Position numbers and translations under genes: made by a program. From Halococcus saccharolyticus DSM 5350 (GTDB lineage: Archaea > Halobacteriota > Halobacteria > Halobacteriales > Halococcaceae): a stretch of DNA of 64,000 nucleotides. Below are positions 26,626-36,854 of the stretch, piece after piece. The DNA lies in assembly GCF_000336915.1 (NCBI RefSeq), contig NZ_AOMD01000014.1, forward strand, positions 18,212 through 82,211, in the 5' to 3' direction. Each line of letters begins with the position of its first letter. Position 1 is the stretch's first letter. Under the pieces are notes generated by a model. That model saw only the letters and a list, made by a program, of their open reading frames with translations, had not been told where the DNA came from and did no database searches.

Positions 26626-28209
26626 ATGGTTGAGAAACCCACTCCAGGTCGACGATCGTTCTTGAAAGCAATCGGTGCAGGAACGCTGTTCGGCGGACTG
26701 AGCGGTGTCGCGTCGGCGACACCGGGGCGTCAGCCCGGTCCGAAGAAAGACGAAATCCTCGTCGGGGTGTCGGCGTCGGCAGCCGACATGGACCAAGCGG
26801 TCGCACAGGCCGTCCCCGGTAACGCGGAGATCGTTCACCGAAACGAGACGCTGAGCTACGTCGCGGTGAAGTTCCCGAGCCAGGCCGCAGATCGCGCGAA
26901 AGAGAACTTCATCGACGCGATCACGAAAAAAGACCACATCAAGTACGCCGAGCCGAACACGACCCACGAGGCGCTCTACGAGCCGAGCGATCCACGGTTC
27001 GGCGACCAGTACGCACCGAAACAGGTCGAATCCGATCAGGCGTGGGACACCACGCTCGGCGACTCCGGGGTGACGATCGCGGTCGTCGATACAGGAGCGC
27101 AGTACGACCATCCCGACCTCCAAGCGAACTACAAGTCGAACCCCGGTCGGGACTTCGCCGACAACGACTCGGACCCGTATCCCGACGCCCCGAGCAGCGA
27201 GTACCACGGCACCCACGTCTCGGGCTGTGCGGCCGCTGTCGTCGACAACGGCACCGGTGTGGCTGGCCAGAGCAACTCCTCGCTCATCAACGGCCGCGCG
27301 CTCGACGAGAGCGGGAGCGGTTCCACGTCGGATATCGCCGACGCCATCGAATGGGCGGCCGACCAAGGAGCCGACATCATCAACCTCTCGCTCGGCGGTG
27401 GCGGGTACACGAGTACGATGAAAAACGCCGTCAGCTACGCGACCGACAACGGTTCGCTCGTGATCGCCGCTGCGGGGAACAATGGATCGAGTTCAGTCAG
27501 CTACCCGGCGGCCTACAGCGAGTGCATGGCGATCTCCGCCGTCGACGACAACGAGCAACTGGCGAGTTTCAGCCAGTACGGCGAGAACGTCGAACTCTGT
27601 GCACCGGGTGTGGACGTCCTCTCGACGACCACCGAGGCCCGCGGCTCCTATGAGACACTCTCGGGCACGTCGATGGCGACCCCGGTGACTTCCGGCGTCG
27701 CCGGACTCACGCTCGCGCAGTGGGACCTCACGAACCAGGAACTCCGATCCCATCTCAAAAACACCGCCGAGGACATTGGACTCTCGGCGAACGAACAGGG
27801 TAGCGGCCAGGTCGACGCGCTCGCGGCCGTCACCACCGATCCCGCCGACGGCGGTGGCGGCGGTGGCGGAGGCGGCGGTGGTGGTGGCGAGACTACGTCA
27901 GGCTCCGTCGACGGCAGCCTGTCGGGCTACTGGGACGGCGACAACTACACGTGGTCGTGGACGTACTCCTCGCCGAGCCAGGTCGTCGTCGAGCTCGACG
28001 GCCCCGCGGACGCGGACTTCGATCTCTACGTCAACACGGGCACGACCCAGAACGCTTCGCCGAACAACTACGACTACACCTCCCGGTCCACCAACAGCCA
28101 GGAGACAGTCACCATCGACACCCCCGACGACTCGACGGCCATGCAGATCAACGTCGATTCGTACAGTGGTTCCGGTAACTACACCCTGACGATCACCGAG
28201 ACGCAGTAA
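26626..28209 (+). CDS. Tat-exported subtilisin-like protease (halolysin type)
   Basis: 527 residues. GRRSFLKAIGAGTLFGG is a Tat signal, with cleavage likely after ASA near residue 31. Residues about 40-115 form an inhibitor-like propeptide ending AEPNTTHEAL. The S8 catalytic triad is intact: Asp155 in VVDTGAQYDHPDL, His194 in HGTHVSG and Ser349 in GTSMATP, with Asn286 in AAAGNNG for the oxyanion hole. A glycine run (about 407-420) links to a C-terminal PPC-type beta domain (about 421-527) with the DFDLYVN motif. It should be a secreted, salt-adapted endoprotease. Confidence 0.92.
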   Translation: MVEKPTPGRRSFLKAIGAGTLFGGLSGVASATPGRQPGPKKDEILVGVSASAADMDQAVAQAVPGNAEIVHRNETLSYVAVKFPSQAADRAKENFIDAITKKDHIKYAEPNTTHEALYEPSDPRFGDQYAPKQVESDQAWDTTLGDSGVTIAVVDTGAQYDHPDLQANYKSNPGRDFADNDSDPYPDAPSSEYHGTHVSGCAAAVVDNGTGVAGQSNSSLINGRALDESGSGSTSDIADAIEWAADQGADIINLSLGGGGYTSTMKNAVSYATDNGSLVIAAAGNNGSSSVSYPAAYSECMAISAVDDNEQLASFSQYGENVELCAPGVDVLSTTTEARGSYETLSGTSMATPVTSGVAGLTLAQWDLTNQELRSHLKNTAEDIGLSANEQGSGQVDALAAVTTDPADGGGGGGGGGGGGGETTSGSVDGSLSGYWDGDNYTWSWTYSSPSQVVVELDGPADADFDLYVNTGTTQNASPNNYDYTSRSTNSQETVTIDTPDDSTAMQINVDSYSGSGNYTLTITETQ

Positions 28210-28235
28210 TCGATCGCTGCCACCGATTTTCCGCG

Positions 28236-28802
28236 TCAGGACGGCTGTGTGCGCTGACCCTTTTCGTTCTGGTCGCTCCAGTAGTAGAACGCGACGTTGG
28301 CCGCGAGTCCGAGGACGAACAGCCCGATCGTCGCCCAGAACGACTGATAGTAGAGCACGTCGATGTAGACGATCGGTTCGTTGATCAACGGCCAGAGCGG
28401 TTCGATCCGAGTCGAGGTGTCGGGTGCGGAGAGCATGTCGGCGAAGACGTGTGCGAGACTCGGCACGCCGACCGCGATCACGCCGAGCGCGGTCGCGTGG
28501 TCCGCCGCCTCGGGGGAGAACCACTTCGTCCCGCCGAACAAGCGCTTGAGGAGCCAGCCGAGGATCGGTCCGAGGATCGCCGCGAACACCAGGGCGGCGA
28601 GCACCGTGTGGAACACCCCGTGGTGGTGGATGCCCTGGAGCCGCGAGAGCACGAGATCGACATCGGGCAACATGCCGAACCAAAAGCCCACGCCGACGAA
28701 CAACGCCGCAGTACGCCGGTCGTCGATGAAGTACCATGCCGGGGCGAGCCAGAGCAACCCCATTCCGAGATGACCGAGAACGTCGACCATGCTCGTTCGC
28801 AC
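28236..28802 (-). CDS. YdjM/LexA-binding-type membrane hydrolase-like protein
   Basis: 188 residues with four or five helices. The N-terminus has LGHLGMGLLWLAPAWYFID, then GMLPDVDLVLSRLQGIHHHG with the conserved Asp/His cluster, and VPSLAHVFADMLSAPD. This is the same broad family as 18896 (metal-dependent, membrane-bound hydrolase annotation; reaction unknown). ATG 28790 (MVDVLGHLG) is an equally good start. It is convergent with the subtilase gene, leaving 26 bases between stops. Confidence 0.78.
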   Translation of the reverse strand: MRTSMVDVLGHLGMGLLWLAPAWYFIDDRRTAALFVGVGFWFGMLPDVDLVLSRLQGIHHHGVFHTVLAALVFAAILGPILGWLLKRLFGGTKWFSPEAADHATALGVIAVGVPSLAHVFADMLSAPDTSTRIEPLWPLINEPIVYIDVLYYQSFWATIGLFVLGLAANVAFYYWSDQNEKGQRTQPS

Positions 28803-29037
28803 GGTGACAGCCCGAAAAACCTACTGCATGCCCTTGCCGTAGTGGCTTTGCCGCACCACTCTCACAAAGCGGTCGCCACGGATCGAACGGCACCTCGGGC
28901 TCTGAGCGCCCAACTGAGGCCGTTCGGAATACAGCTGCTTCCAGACATATCGAAAAATCGACGGTGGAGCGATCCCGTCTGAAGGATCGTCATCAGCAGG
29001 CCGCACACTCAAGTCACGAGGAGCCGAAGTGCGGCAT

Positions 29038-29268
29038 ATGTCCGAGGACGACCCGCACGAACGCGACGTCACGCTTGCGAAAGAAAAGGACGAGACGGAC
29101 GACGAGGAGACCGAGGACGCAGAGCAGGCCCGTGAGGCCGAAGCCGAGCGAAAGCGCGAGGAAGCCGCCGAGGGCGAGGTCGACACCGAATCCGAACAGC
29201 GCGAGAACGCGGCTCGCGAGGCCGAAAACCCTGACAACCACCGCGACGAGGAGCCACACAACAGCTGA
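29038..29268 (+). CDS. Highly charged small protein, probably coiled-coil (76 aa)
   Basis: From ATG 29038 the frame is MSEDDPHERDVTLAKEKDET, then a Glu/Asp/Arg/Lys-rich body (EAEAERKREEAAEGEVDTES) ending RDEEPHNS. Codon third positions are G/C-rich and the acidic make-up is typical of a halophile, whereas the opposite strand reads as a false membrane protein. The heptad-like charge pattern suggests a single extended helix or coiled coil. No family is recognised. Confidence 0.6.
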   Translation: MSEDDPHERDVTLAKEKDETDDEETEDAEQAREAEAERKREEAAEGEVDTESEQRENAAREAENPDNHRDEEPHNS

Positions 29269-29314
29269 AACGAGCAGCTGGCCCCGATCGGAACCGAGAA
29301 GTCGACGTGCCTGT

Positions 29315-30097
29315 TTATTCCCCGGCCGCCCGCCGTGCAGCCGCGAGTACCTCGTCGTGCGCCGCGCCGTTCGAAGCGACCAGTCCACGGCTGTCGTGAC
29401 GCCACGGCTCGCCGTCGAGATCGGTCACGGTGCCGCCGGCGTTGCGGATCATGTGTGCGCCCGCGATCGTGTCCCACGGGTGCATCCGGACGGTGGTGAT
29501 CGCGGCGTCGAGCGACCCGCTGGCGACCGCTGCGAGCGTCGCCTGGGCGCAGCCGAGCCGACGGAAGTCGCCGAACCGCTCCGCGAGCACGTCCACTCCG
29601 GCGGTATCCGTTGTATCGTCGAGGAGGATCGGATCGACCACGAACGCGTCGGAGTCCTCGCGGTCGCTCACGCGCACTGGGTCGCCGTTTAGCGTGACGC
29701 GCTCCGCGCCCGTGAGATACGTATCCGCAAGCGCCGGGAGGACCGTGGCCGCGGCGACCGGCTCGCCGTCGACGACGCTCGCGACGCTCGTCCCCCAGAT
29801 CCGGAGTCCGCGAACGAAGTTGTTCGTCCCGTCGATCGGGTCGACCACCCACGCCGGTCCCTTCTCCGGGATCGCCTTCGATGTACCTTCCTCCTCGCCG
29901 ACGACGGGTTCGTCGTACTTCTCACGGATGGTTTCGACGACGCGGCGTTGTGCGTCGCGGTCGATCTGCGTCACGACGTCGGTCTTGTCGGCCTTGGTCT
30001 CGACCGTGAGTTCCTCACGGAACGATGCGAGCGCGACTCGCGCCCCCGCGTCCGCCGCTCGTGCCACGAGATCGGCTCGCGCCTCGGTGTCGGTCAT
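29315..30097 (-). CDS. Inositol monophosphatase family phosphatase
   Basis: 260 residues from ATG 30097. The IMPase metal site is complete: GEEEG (67-71), VVDPIDGTNNF (84-94, with Asp86 and Asp89) and HPWDTIAGAHMIRNAGG (about residue 205). The family hydrolyses inositol phosphate, fructose-1,6-bisphosphate or PAP; the target here cannot be told. The longer opening to 30202 overlaps no known feature but has a poor N-terminus. Confidence 0.9.
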   Translation of the reverse strand: MTDTEARADLVARAADAGARVALASFREELTVETKADKTDVVTQIDRDAQRRVVETIREKYDEPVVGEEEGTSKAIPEKGPAWVVDPIDGTNNFVRGLRIWGTSVASVVDGEPVAAATVLPALADTYLTGAERVTLNGDPVRVSDREDSDAFVVDPILLDDTTDTAGVDVLAERFGDFRRLGCAQATLAAVASGSLDAAITTVRMHPWDTIAGAHMIRNAGGTVTDLDGEPWRHDSRGLVASNGAAHDEVLAAARRAAGE

Positions 30098-30366
30098 ACC
30101 CCACCGTCTCGCTGCGCGGGCAAAAACCGTCGGACGGATGCTCTTTGCCACGAGCGCCCCCAAACCATCGGCCTTTCCGACTGTCTTTGGCCGTCGCTCC
30201 AAAACGGGTCGATACCGATGGTCGAAATCGAGGACTACTGGTTCGTTCGCTTTCTCTTCCGCCGAACGTCTCGGGGTTTCGAACCGTTCACCGAATCCAC
30301 CATCGTAGGAGCGGGCTCTCGCTCGAGACTACCAAACCATTAGGCTGCGGGGGACGACGCCCCGCT

Positions 30367-31467
30367 ATGGCACTTCGAGAACCGCCGCTGGCCGAGGTCC
30401 ACGACGCTCGCGGTGCGACGACCACCGAGTTCGGCGGCTGGGACATGCCTGTCGAGTTCGACTCGATTCGGACGGAACACGAGAGCGTCCGCGAGTCCGC
30501 CGGCAAGTTCGACGTCTCGCACATGGGCGAGATCACCGTTTCGGGCCCGGACGCCGCCGAACTGCTCGGGCGACTCACCACCAACGACGTGAGCGCGCTC
30601 GCACATGGAAAGGCGCAGTACGCGATGATCACCGACACCGAGGGCACGATCCTCGACGACACGGTGATCTACCGACTGCCCGAGACCCACGACGCCAACT
30701 TCCTGTTCATCCCGAACGCGGGCCACGACGAGGAAATGGAAGACCGCTGGACGGCCCACCGCGACGAGTGGGGGCTCGATGCCACAGTTGAGAACCGCAC
30801 CGATGCGTACGCGATGTTCGCGGTCCAGGGTCCCGATGCGGTCGATCTCGTCGCAAGCGCGGCCGACGACGCGGACGAACCGCTCGCCGATCTCGGGCGA
30901 TTTTCGGCGACCGACGCCACCGTCGCCGATTCGGACTGCCTCGCAGCGCGGACGGGCTACACCGGCGAGGACGGTCTCGAACTGATCGTCCCGTGGAGCG
31001 AGGCGGAAGCGGTCTGGGAAGCGTTCGACTGCCAGCCGTGTGGGCTCGGCGCGCGCGACACCCTCCGAATCGAGGCGGGCTTCCTGCTCTCGGGCCAGGA
31101 TTTCGACCACGACGAGAACCCTCGCAACCCCTTCGAGGCCGACGTCGGCTTCGCGGTCGATCTCGACACCGAGTTCGTCGGCCGTGACGCGCTCGCTCGC
31201 GTCGCGGAGTCGGGTCCCGACGAGCGCTTCGTCGGCTTCGAACTCGAAACCCGCGGCGTGCCCCGCCACGGCTACGAGATCACCGACTCCGACGGCGAGA
31301 CCATCGGCACGGTCACGAGCGGGACGATGAGCCCCACCCTCTCGACGCCGATCGGGATGGGGTACGTTCCGACCGAGTACGCAGAGCCGGGATCCGAGAT
31401 CGCGGTCCGTGTCCGGGGAGAGCCGAAAGAGGCACGTACCCGGGCGCTCCCATTCCTCGAACGATGA
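30367..31467 (+). CDS. gcvT: Glycine cleavage system T protein (aminomethyltransferase)
   Basis: 366 residues from ATG 30367 ([20 protein letters not shown]). GcvT features include [14 protein letters not shown] at the N-terminus, [15 protein letters not shown] with the folate-site region, LTTNDVSAL and [16 protein letters not shown], and a C-terminal barrel with SGTMSPTL. It transfers the aminomethyl carbon from lipoyl-H protein to tetrahydrofolate. An in-frame extension from 30025 is rejected as non-coding. It overlaps gcvH by ATGA. Confidence 0.93.
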   Translation: MALREPPLAEVHDARGATTTEFGGWDMPVEFDSIRTEHESVRESAGKFDVSHMGEITVSGPDAAELLGRLTTNDVSALAHGKAQYAMITDTEGTILDDTVIYRLPETHDANFLFIPNAGHDEEMEDRWTAHRDEWGLDATVENRTDAYAMFAVQGPDAVDLVASAADDADEPLADLGRFSATDATVADSDCLAARTGYTGEDGLELIVPWSEAEAVWEAFDCQPCGLGARDTLRIEAGFLLSGQDFDHDENPRNPFEADVGFAVDLDTEFVGRDALARVAESGPDERFVGFELETRGVPRHGYEITDSDGETIGTVTSGTMSPTLSTPIGMGYVPTEYAEPGSEIAVRVRGEPKEARTRALPFLER

Positions 31468-31847
31468 GCTTCGAGATCCCCGACGAGTTGCGGTTCCTCG
31501 AGAGTCACGAGTGGGTCCGAAAGGAGGACGGCACGGCCCGCGTGGGAATTTCCGACTTCGCTCAGGACGAACTCGGCGATATCGTTTTCGTCGAATTCCC
31601 CGACGAAGGCGACGAGATCGCCCACGACGAGGAGTTCGGCGTGGTCGAGTCCATCAAGGCGGTGTCGGATCTCTATTCCCCGGTTTCTGGCACCGTGACG
31701 GCGACCAACGACGCGCTGCTCGACGCGCCCGAGCTCGTCAACGACGATCCCTACGGCGAAGGGTGGATGCTCGAAGTCGATCTCGACGATCCCGACGAAC
31801 TCGACGATCTCCTCGACGCCGAAACCTACCGCGACCAGATCGAGTGA
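31464..31847 (+). CDS. gcvH: Glycine cleavage system H protein
   Basis: 127 residues, the usual H-protein length. [20 protein letters not shown] and the lipoylation site [16 protein letters not shown] (Lys65) are clear. The C-terminal [19 protein letters not shown] is also typical. It carries the aminomethyl arm between the P, T and L proteins. It starts in the gcvT stop. Confidence 0.95.
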   Translation: MSFEIPDELRFLESHEWVRKEDGTARVGISDFAQDELGDIVFVEFPDEGDEIAHDEEFGVVESIKAVSDLYSPVSGTVTATNDALLDAPELVNDDPYGEGWMLEVDLDDPDELDDLLDAETYRDQIE

Positions 31848-31914
31848 GGCACTGCGCTCACGCGATCAACTGGGTGGGAGTAGCTATTTTCATCGTCGCA
31901 ACTCATTCCCGCGC

Positions 31915-32388
31915 ATGGAAAAGACGATTTTCAGACGGAAGAGACGGGACGAACACGAGGATGCGGTCGCGGCGACCGCCGTTCGGACCCGCCACGCTGA
32001 CCACGATCACGTACAGATGGACGGATTCACTCCACCGGGCGACACGCCGAAGGCGCAGGCGGATCGTGGCCTCTCTTTCGCCGATCGATTCCTCCGCGAA
32101 TACTGTGGCGGCAGCCTCGAAGACGTGACGATGATACGCCATTTCGTCCGCGAGGATCTGCTTCCGGACGCGGAGTTCGAAATCGGTGCGGCGTGTCGGG
32201 ACCATTTCGAACCACCCGAGATACCGGCGACCGTCATGGTCGGCGTGAGCGATATCGTCGGCGGTGATCATGCCGTGAAGATGGAACTGGAAGCGACGAT
32301 CCCACACGATCACGCGGAGACACCCGTCGAAGTGGTGGAACTTCCACCACCACCGGGGTACACCAACAGTGCAGCCCGAACCGAGTAG
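31915..32388 (+). CDS. Acidic/His-rich hypothetical protein inside the gcv cluster
   Basis: 157 residues. The N-terminus MEKTIFRRKRRDEHEDAVAA is basic and then acidic. It is followed by a His/Asp stretch (HADHDHVQMDGF), a central globular-looking part (LSFADRFLREYCGGSLEDV) and a repetitive Pro-rich C-terminus (VVELPPPPGYTN). The opposite strand also has an open frame (31903-32490), but its composition is Arg/His/Phe-rich and not haloarchaeal. No family is recognised; the HADHDH stretch could bind a metal. It sits between gcvH and gcvPA, 67 bases after gcvH. Confidence 0.55.
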   Translation: MEKTIFRRKRRDEHEDAVAATAVRTRHADHDHVQMDGFTPPGDTPKAQADRGLSFADRFLREYCGGSLEDVTMIRHFVREDLLPDAEFEIGAACRDHFEPPEIPATVMVGVSDIVGGDHAVKMELEATIPHDHAETPVEVVELPPPPGYTNSAARTE

Positions 32389-32603
32389 ACGACGCGAACG
32401 AACTCGTCGCTGTCCATAGCCCGGATATATCCCGAAACCGGACCGAGTAAGCAGGACGACCAGCGGGTGACATCGCGGTCGGAAAATCATCGGCGCAGAA
32501 CCGCCCGACGGTTCCGCCCAACGGACGGTTCCGGTTCGAAACCGTGCAAACGACGGTCTGATATGCCATCCCCCGCAAGCCTTGCCAATGCCGTTCCAGT
32601 CCA

Positions 32604-33962
32604 GTGGAGGGCGGTTTCGTGAGTAGCGACGAACACCCGAACGGCGGCCGCGGTAGCCCGTTCGCGCCGCATACGGCGGCCGAAACCACGGCGATGTTGG
32701 ACGCGGTCGGCGTCGAGAGCGAGGACCACCTGTTCGATATTCCCGAGGAGATCGAGTTCGACGGAACCTTCGACATCGAACCCCGGGCCGAGCGCGCGAT
32801 CCGGGAGGAAATCGCGGCGATGCTCGATCGGAACCACGATCTCGTGGAGTTCCTCGGTCGGGGCCACTACGATCACTACGTCCCCTCGGCGGTCGACCAC
32901 CTCGCCGATCGCTCGGAGTTTCTGACCTCGTACACCCAGTACCAGCCCGAGGTCGCCCAGGGGTTCCTCCAGGCGTTGTTCGAGTACCAGTCGATGCTGG
33001 TCGAACTCACTGGCCTAGAGGTGGCGAACTGCTCGATGTACGACGCCGCGACCGCGCTCGGTGAGGCCGCGACGCTCGCGGTCCGGGTGCGCGCGACTAG
33101 CGGCGACCGTGTGTTGGTCCCCGAACACCTCCACGACGGCCGGCGCGCGGTGCTCGACAGCTACCTCGCTGGTACCGACGCCGGCGTCGAGTCCTATCCG
33201 ATGGACGACGGGATCGTCGACCGCGACGCGCTCGCCAACGCGATCGACGAGGGCTGTGTCATGGTCTACGCCGAGAACCCCACCGTTCGCGGCACTATCG
33301 AAGAGAGTCTCGGCGAAATCGGTGACCTCGCCGACGATCACGACGCGTTGTTCTGTCTTGGCTCCGATCCTGTGGCGCTCTCGCTGCTCGAAGAGCCAGC
33401 GAGCGTCGGTGCGGACGTCGTGGTCGGCGACGCCGCGCTCGGACTCGGTGCGGCCGACGGGATGGGGCTCGGACTGTTCGCCACCCGTGAGGCGTTCCTC
33501 CGTCAGGTTCCCGGACGGCTGGTGGGGACGGGCGAGGATAGCGAGGGTCGACGGGCGTACACCCTTACGCTTCAGACCAGAGAACAACACATCCGGCGCG
33601 AGCGCGCGACCTCCAATATCTGCACCAATCAGGCGTGGGTCGCGCTCCGGGCCGCGATGCACGTCGCGTGGCTCGGACCCGATGGACTGGTCGATCTCGC
33701 GAAGGAGAGCGTCACTCGCGCGAGCGAGATCGCCGACCAGTTCGACGCGATCGACGGTGTCACGGCTCCGGTCCACGACCGCCACCACTTCCGGGAGGTC
33801 GTCGCCCGGACCGATCGCGAGGCGTCGGCCATGAAGGACGACCTCGAAGCCGAAGGATACGCGATCCACGCGATCGACGACCACCTCGTCCAGGTCTGTG
33901 TCACCGAGACGAACGCCGACCGCGTCGACGATCTCGTGGCGGCCGTGGAGGCGGTTGCATGA
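32604..33962 (+). CDS. gcvPA: Glycine dehydrogenase (decarboxylating) subunit 1
   Basis: 452 residues. It opens with [20 protein letters not shown] and has the subunit-1 signatures [40 protein letters not shown] and [20 protein letters not shown]. It forms the heterodimeric P protein with GcvPB and lacks the PLP lysine. The usual partner arrangement is kept: its TGA stop overlaps the gcvPB ATG. Start either GTG 32604 or GTG 32619 (VSSDEHPNG). Confidence 0.93.
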   Translation: MEGGFVSSDEHPNGGRGSPFAPHTAAETTAMLDAVGVESEDHLFDIPEEIEFDGTFDIEPRAERAIREEIAAMLDRNHDLVEFLGRGHYDHYVPSAVDHLADRSEFLTSYTQYQPEVAQGFLQALFEYQSMLVELTGLEVANCSMYDAATALGEAATLAVRVRATSGDRVLVPEHLHDGRRAVLDSYLAGTDAGVESYPMDDGIVDRDALANAIDEGCVMVYAENPTVRGTIEESLGEIGDLADDHDALFCLGSDPVALSLLEEPASVGADVVVGDAALGLGAADGMGLGLFATREAFLRQVPGRLVGTGEDSEGRRAYTLTLQTREQHIRRERATSNICTNQAWVALRAAMHVAWLGPDGLVDLAKESVTRASEIADQFDAIDGVTAPVHDRHHFREVVARTDREASAMKDDLEAEGYAIHAIDDHLVQVCVTETNADRVDDLVAAVEAVA

Positions 33963-35434
33963 AATTTGACCAGGCTCGCTGGACTCGCGAGACCCCCGAG
34001 GAGGGGGGTGAGGTCTACGAGCCGCTGCTCGTGGAGAAAAGCTCGCGTGCGGTCGAGACCGACGATGCGCCGCTACCCGACGATCTCACCCGGGATGGAG
34101 TCGAACTCCCCGATCCCGCCGAGCCGGAGCTCGCACGCCACTACACCCGACTCTCCCAGATGAACTACGGCGTCGAGAACGGCCCGTTCCCGCTCGGGAG
34201 CTGTACGATGAAGTACAACCCGTCGTTCACCGAGGACGTGGCGGCGCTTCCCGAAGCCGCCACCCACCCCGACCGATCGACCGACAGCGTTCAGGGGAAT
34301 CTCGAACTTCGCCACCGACTCGCCGACTCCCTCGCGCGCATCGGCGGTATGGACGCCGTTACTCTCCAGCCGCCCGCCGGGGCCGCCGGCGAGTTCACGG
34401 GTATCCTGATCGCGAAGGCCTACCACGAGCAGAACGGCAACGACCGAAGCGAGATCATCATTCCTGAGAGCGCTCACGGCACCAACTTCGCGAGCGCCGC
34501 GCTCGCGGGCTACGAGGTGGTTTCGCTCCCGAGCGCCGACGATGGACGAGTGGACGTCGACGCGCTCCGGGCCGCGGTGAGCGACGACACGGCGGCGCTG
34601 ATGCTCACCAACCCCAACACCCTCGGCCTGTTCGAGCACGATATCGAGGAGATCGCCGACGTCGTACACGACGCCGGCGGACTGCTCTACTACGACGGCG
34701 CGAACCTCAATGCGCTGTTGGGCCGCGCCCGCCCGGGCGACATGGGCTTCGACGTGATGCACTACAACGTCCACAAGACGTTCGCGACGCCCCACGGCGG
34801 TGGCGGGCCCGGCGCGGGTCCGGTTGGCGTGGTCGAGGAGCTCGCGCCGTACCTCCCGACACCCCAGGTCAGGGAGGCCGTTTCTGACGAAGCCGACGAC
34901 GGCGAGGCAGCGAGCGACGACGGTGAGGTGAGCTACGAGCGGTTCGCACCCGAGCACTCGATCGGGAAGGTCCACGGCTTTGCGGGCAACTGGCTCGTCC
35001 TCGTCAAGACCTACGCGTACATCGCCCGGCTCGGCGATCCCGGACTCAGGGACACGAGCGCGAAGGCCGTGCTGAACGCGAACTACCTCGCCTCCCAGAT
35101 CGACTACGACATCCCCTTCGAGCCGTTCCACCACGAGTTCGTCGCGAGCGCCGGCCGCGACGCTGCCGACGTCGCGAAGCGAATGCTCGACTACGGGGTG
35201 CATCCCCCGACCACGAAGTGGCCCGAGATCGTCGACGAGGCGCTGATGACCGAACCCACCGAGGCCGAGAGCCGCGCCGCGCTCGACCACCTCGCGCGGG
35301 CGTTCGATCGGGCCGCCGCCGACAGCGACGAAGCACTCGAAACCGCTCCGGAACGAACGGCGGCGCGCCGGATCGATCAGGCAGACGCCGCCCGGAACCC
35401 ACGGCTGTCGTGGCACGCGCTCGACGACGAGTAA
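33959..35434 (+). CDS. gcvPB: Glycine dehydrogenase (decarboxylating) subunit 2
   Basis: 491 residues from ATG 33959, overlapping the gcvPA stop. The PLP lysine is Lys273 in [20 protein letters not shown], with [10 protein letters not shown] at about 81 and [14 protein letters not shown] at 135. It is the catalytic half of the glycine decarboxylase. A short acidic insert ([15 protein letters not shown], about 314-328) is a halophilic addition. The long open frame that begins at 33635 inside gcvPA is a shadow and not the start. Confidence 0.94.
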   Translation: MKFDQARWTRETPEEGGEVYEPLLVEKSSRAVETDDAPLPDDLTRDGVELPDPAEPELARHYTRLSQMNYGVENGPFPLGSCTMKYNPSFTEDVAALPEAATHPDRSTDSVQGNLELRHRLADSLARIGGMDAVTLQPPAGAAGEFTGILIAKAYHEQNGNDRSEIIIPESAHGTNFASAALAGYEVVSLPSADDGRVDVDALRAAVSDDTAALMLTNPNTLGLFEHDIEEIADVVHDAGGLLYYDGANLNALLGRARPGDMGFDVMHYNVHKTFATPHGGGGPGAGPVGVVEELAPYLPTPQVREAVSDEADDGEAASDDGEVSYERFAPEHSIGKVHGFAGNWLVLVKTYAYIARLGDPGLRDTSAKAVLNANYLASQIDYDIPFEPFHHEFVASAGRDAADVAKRMLDYGVHPPTTKWPEIVDEALMTEPTEAESRAALDHLARAFDRAAADSDEALETAPERTAARRIDQADAARNPRLSWHALDDE

Positions 35435-35513
35435 CCCCGTAGTTCACAATCGCCTCCGCCTCGTTCGGCGTGAATTGCTAACTTTTAGTACTGGTCCCGC
35501 CGTCGATTGACAC

Positions 35514-35942
35514 ATGACCGTCGTCAGTGTCTCGATGCCCGAAGAACTCCTAGACCGGATCGACGAGTTCAGCGACGAACACGGTTACACCGGCCGGAGC
35601 GAGGTTGTCCGCGACGCCGCGCGCGAACTCCTCGGCGAGTTCGAGGATGCTCGACTCGAGGACCGCGATCTCATGGCGGTCGTCACAGTCCTGTTCGACT
35701 ACGAGACCACGAGCGTCGAAGAACGGATGATGGGGCTCCGTCACGAACACGAGGACCTCGTCGCGGCGAACTTCCACAGCCACGTCGGCAGCCACTACTG
35801 TATGGAGCTGTTCATCCTCGACGGCTCACTCGAAACCATCTCGGCGTTCGTCGGCAAGATCCGCGCGACCCGGGACACGCTCAGCGTGGATTACTCGGTG
35901 ATGCCGGTCGACGACTTCACCGCGGCGGCTATCGAGGACTGA
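35514..35942 (+). CDS. NikR-like CopG family ribbon-helix-helix regulator
   Basis: 142 residues. The N-terminal RHH DNA-binding part is [20 protein letters not shown] plus [14 protein letters not shown] (1-45). The C-terminal ACT-like domain has [20 protein letters not shown] with cysteine 96 next. His77, His88, His90 and Cys96 match the square-planar nickel site of bacterial NikR (positions 76, 87, 89 and 95), so metal sensing is likely. TTTTAGTACTGG just upstream (about 35483) may include its promoter. No nickel transporter or hydrogenase gene is nearby, so its target is unknown. Confidence 0.85.
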   Translation: MTVVSVSMPEELLDRIDEFSDEHGYTGRSEVVRDAARELLGEFEDARLEDRDLMAVVTVLFDYETTSVEERMMGLRHEHEDLVAANFHSHVGSHYCMELFILDGSLETISAFVGKIRATRDTLSVDYSVMPVDDFTAAAIED

Positions 35943-36236
35943 CGTCATCGATGGCTGACTGTATCTAGACAACATCGACGAATGCGGTTGGCCATCTACA
36001 CGTTCACAGAACCGAGCACTGCTTCATTACTGCCGGTGGAGCACGCATACGTCTCCTCCACCTCAGTCCATCGAGCCTGCGACCTGCTCTCGGACATTCA
36101 CTACCGACCGTCGATGATATCGCTCGCCCGTCCGCAATCGGAGACTGAAATTTATTTCGATTAGCGAAATATTCGCCGAGACGAGGTATCGATACGAGCA
36201 GTAATTTTATGTGGTGTTCGCTCTATCAACTATGAA

Positions 36237-36431
36237 ATGAACTCCTGTCCCATCTGTAGCGAGGACGTTTCCGAGGAACGTCCGCGCCACCAGGTACTCC
36301 TCGAAATCGAGGACGAGACGCGCTCGACCAGTCAGTTCATGGGCGACGAGACGGGTGTCAAGCGGGTCTGCATCGATCGGCAACTCTGCGCCGATTGCTG
36401 GCAGGACCTCCGCGGAACACTGTCGACGTAG
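36237..36431 (+). CDS. Tiny zinc-ribbon protein (64 aa)
   Basis: MNSCPICSEDVSEERPRHQV opens a 64-residue frame with one CxxC at residues 4-7. After an acidic middle (TRSTSQFMGDETGVK) it has VCIDRQLCADCWQDL, whose C..C pair completes a four-cysteine zinc ribbon. AT-rich DNA with TTTTATG (about 36206) lies just upstream. Such micro-proteins are frequent in haloarchaea and mostly uncharacterised; protein binding is more likely than DNA binding, but this is inference. Confidence 0.7.
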   Translation: MNSCPICSEDVSEERPRHQVLLEIEDETRSTSQFMGDETGVKRVCIDRQLCADCWQDLRGTLST

Positions 36432-36854
36432 CTCGCACCCGTTCCGCGCTGCTCAATTCACTGGCTGCTGTTTTCACACACCGTCGTTCCTCGGAACCGA
36501 CGTCGAATCGGGTCTTCCTTGCTACTGTGACGCGCCACGAAGTGCGCGAGTCGCCGGACACGCAGCGTGAGCGTACCGCCAGTCGTTGACGGCGACACGA
36601 TGTAGACGAGCGACGACAGATCGCGCACCCGAACTTCTCTCACTGTTGTAATCGACGTTACTTTGATCGTATTTGGTAAGAACGAAATTATGGCGTCGGC
36701 CAACAGTGCCTTCAATGTCTATTGACGGTGGATTTGGCGCGGCTTCTACCTATACTGTCCTTCTCGCCGCTTAATGCAGAAGTAATATTTTTATTAATAA
36801 TATCGAATACCTTTGAAAATATTCATATTGAGTGCGCGCATTGTGGGTAATGTG
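36432..36854 (+). promoter_or_regulatory. AT-rich gap holding the micro-peptide promoter
   Basis: No gene is convincing in 36432-36780. From 36783 to 36830 the DNA turns strongly AT-rich (ATATTTTTATTAATAATATCG, about 36785-36805; AATATTCATATTG, about 36818-36830), the clearest promoter-like patch in this part of the window. A start from the nearer box would fall close to ATG 36855. Confidence 0.45.

Noticed and set aside
29014..29388. 124-codon minus-strand frame resembling a membrane protein
   Set aside because: Its hydrophobicity is the complement of acidic codons of the plus-strand charged protein.
30218..30343. 41-codon plus-strand frame MVEIEDYWFVRFLF...
   Set aside because: Too short, no domain, ends in a random basic tail.
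31903..32490. 195-codon minus-strand frame inside the gcv cluster
   Set aside because: Arg/His/Phe-rich, no acidic bias; the plus-strand 157-residue frame has haloarchaeal composition.
35982..36164. 60-codon frame between the NikR-like gene and the zinc-ribbon gene
   Set aside because: Mixed composition, no motif; probably chance in a GC-poor gap.
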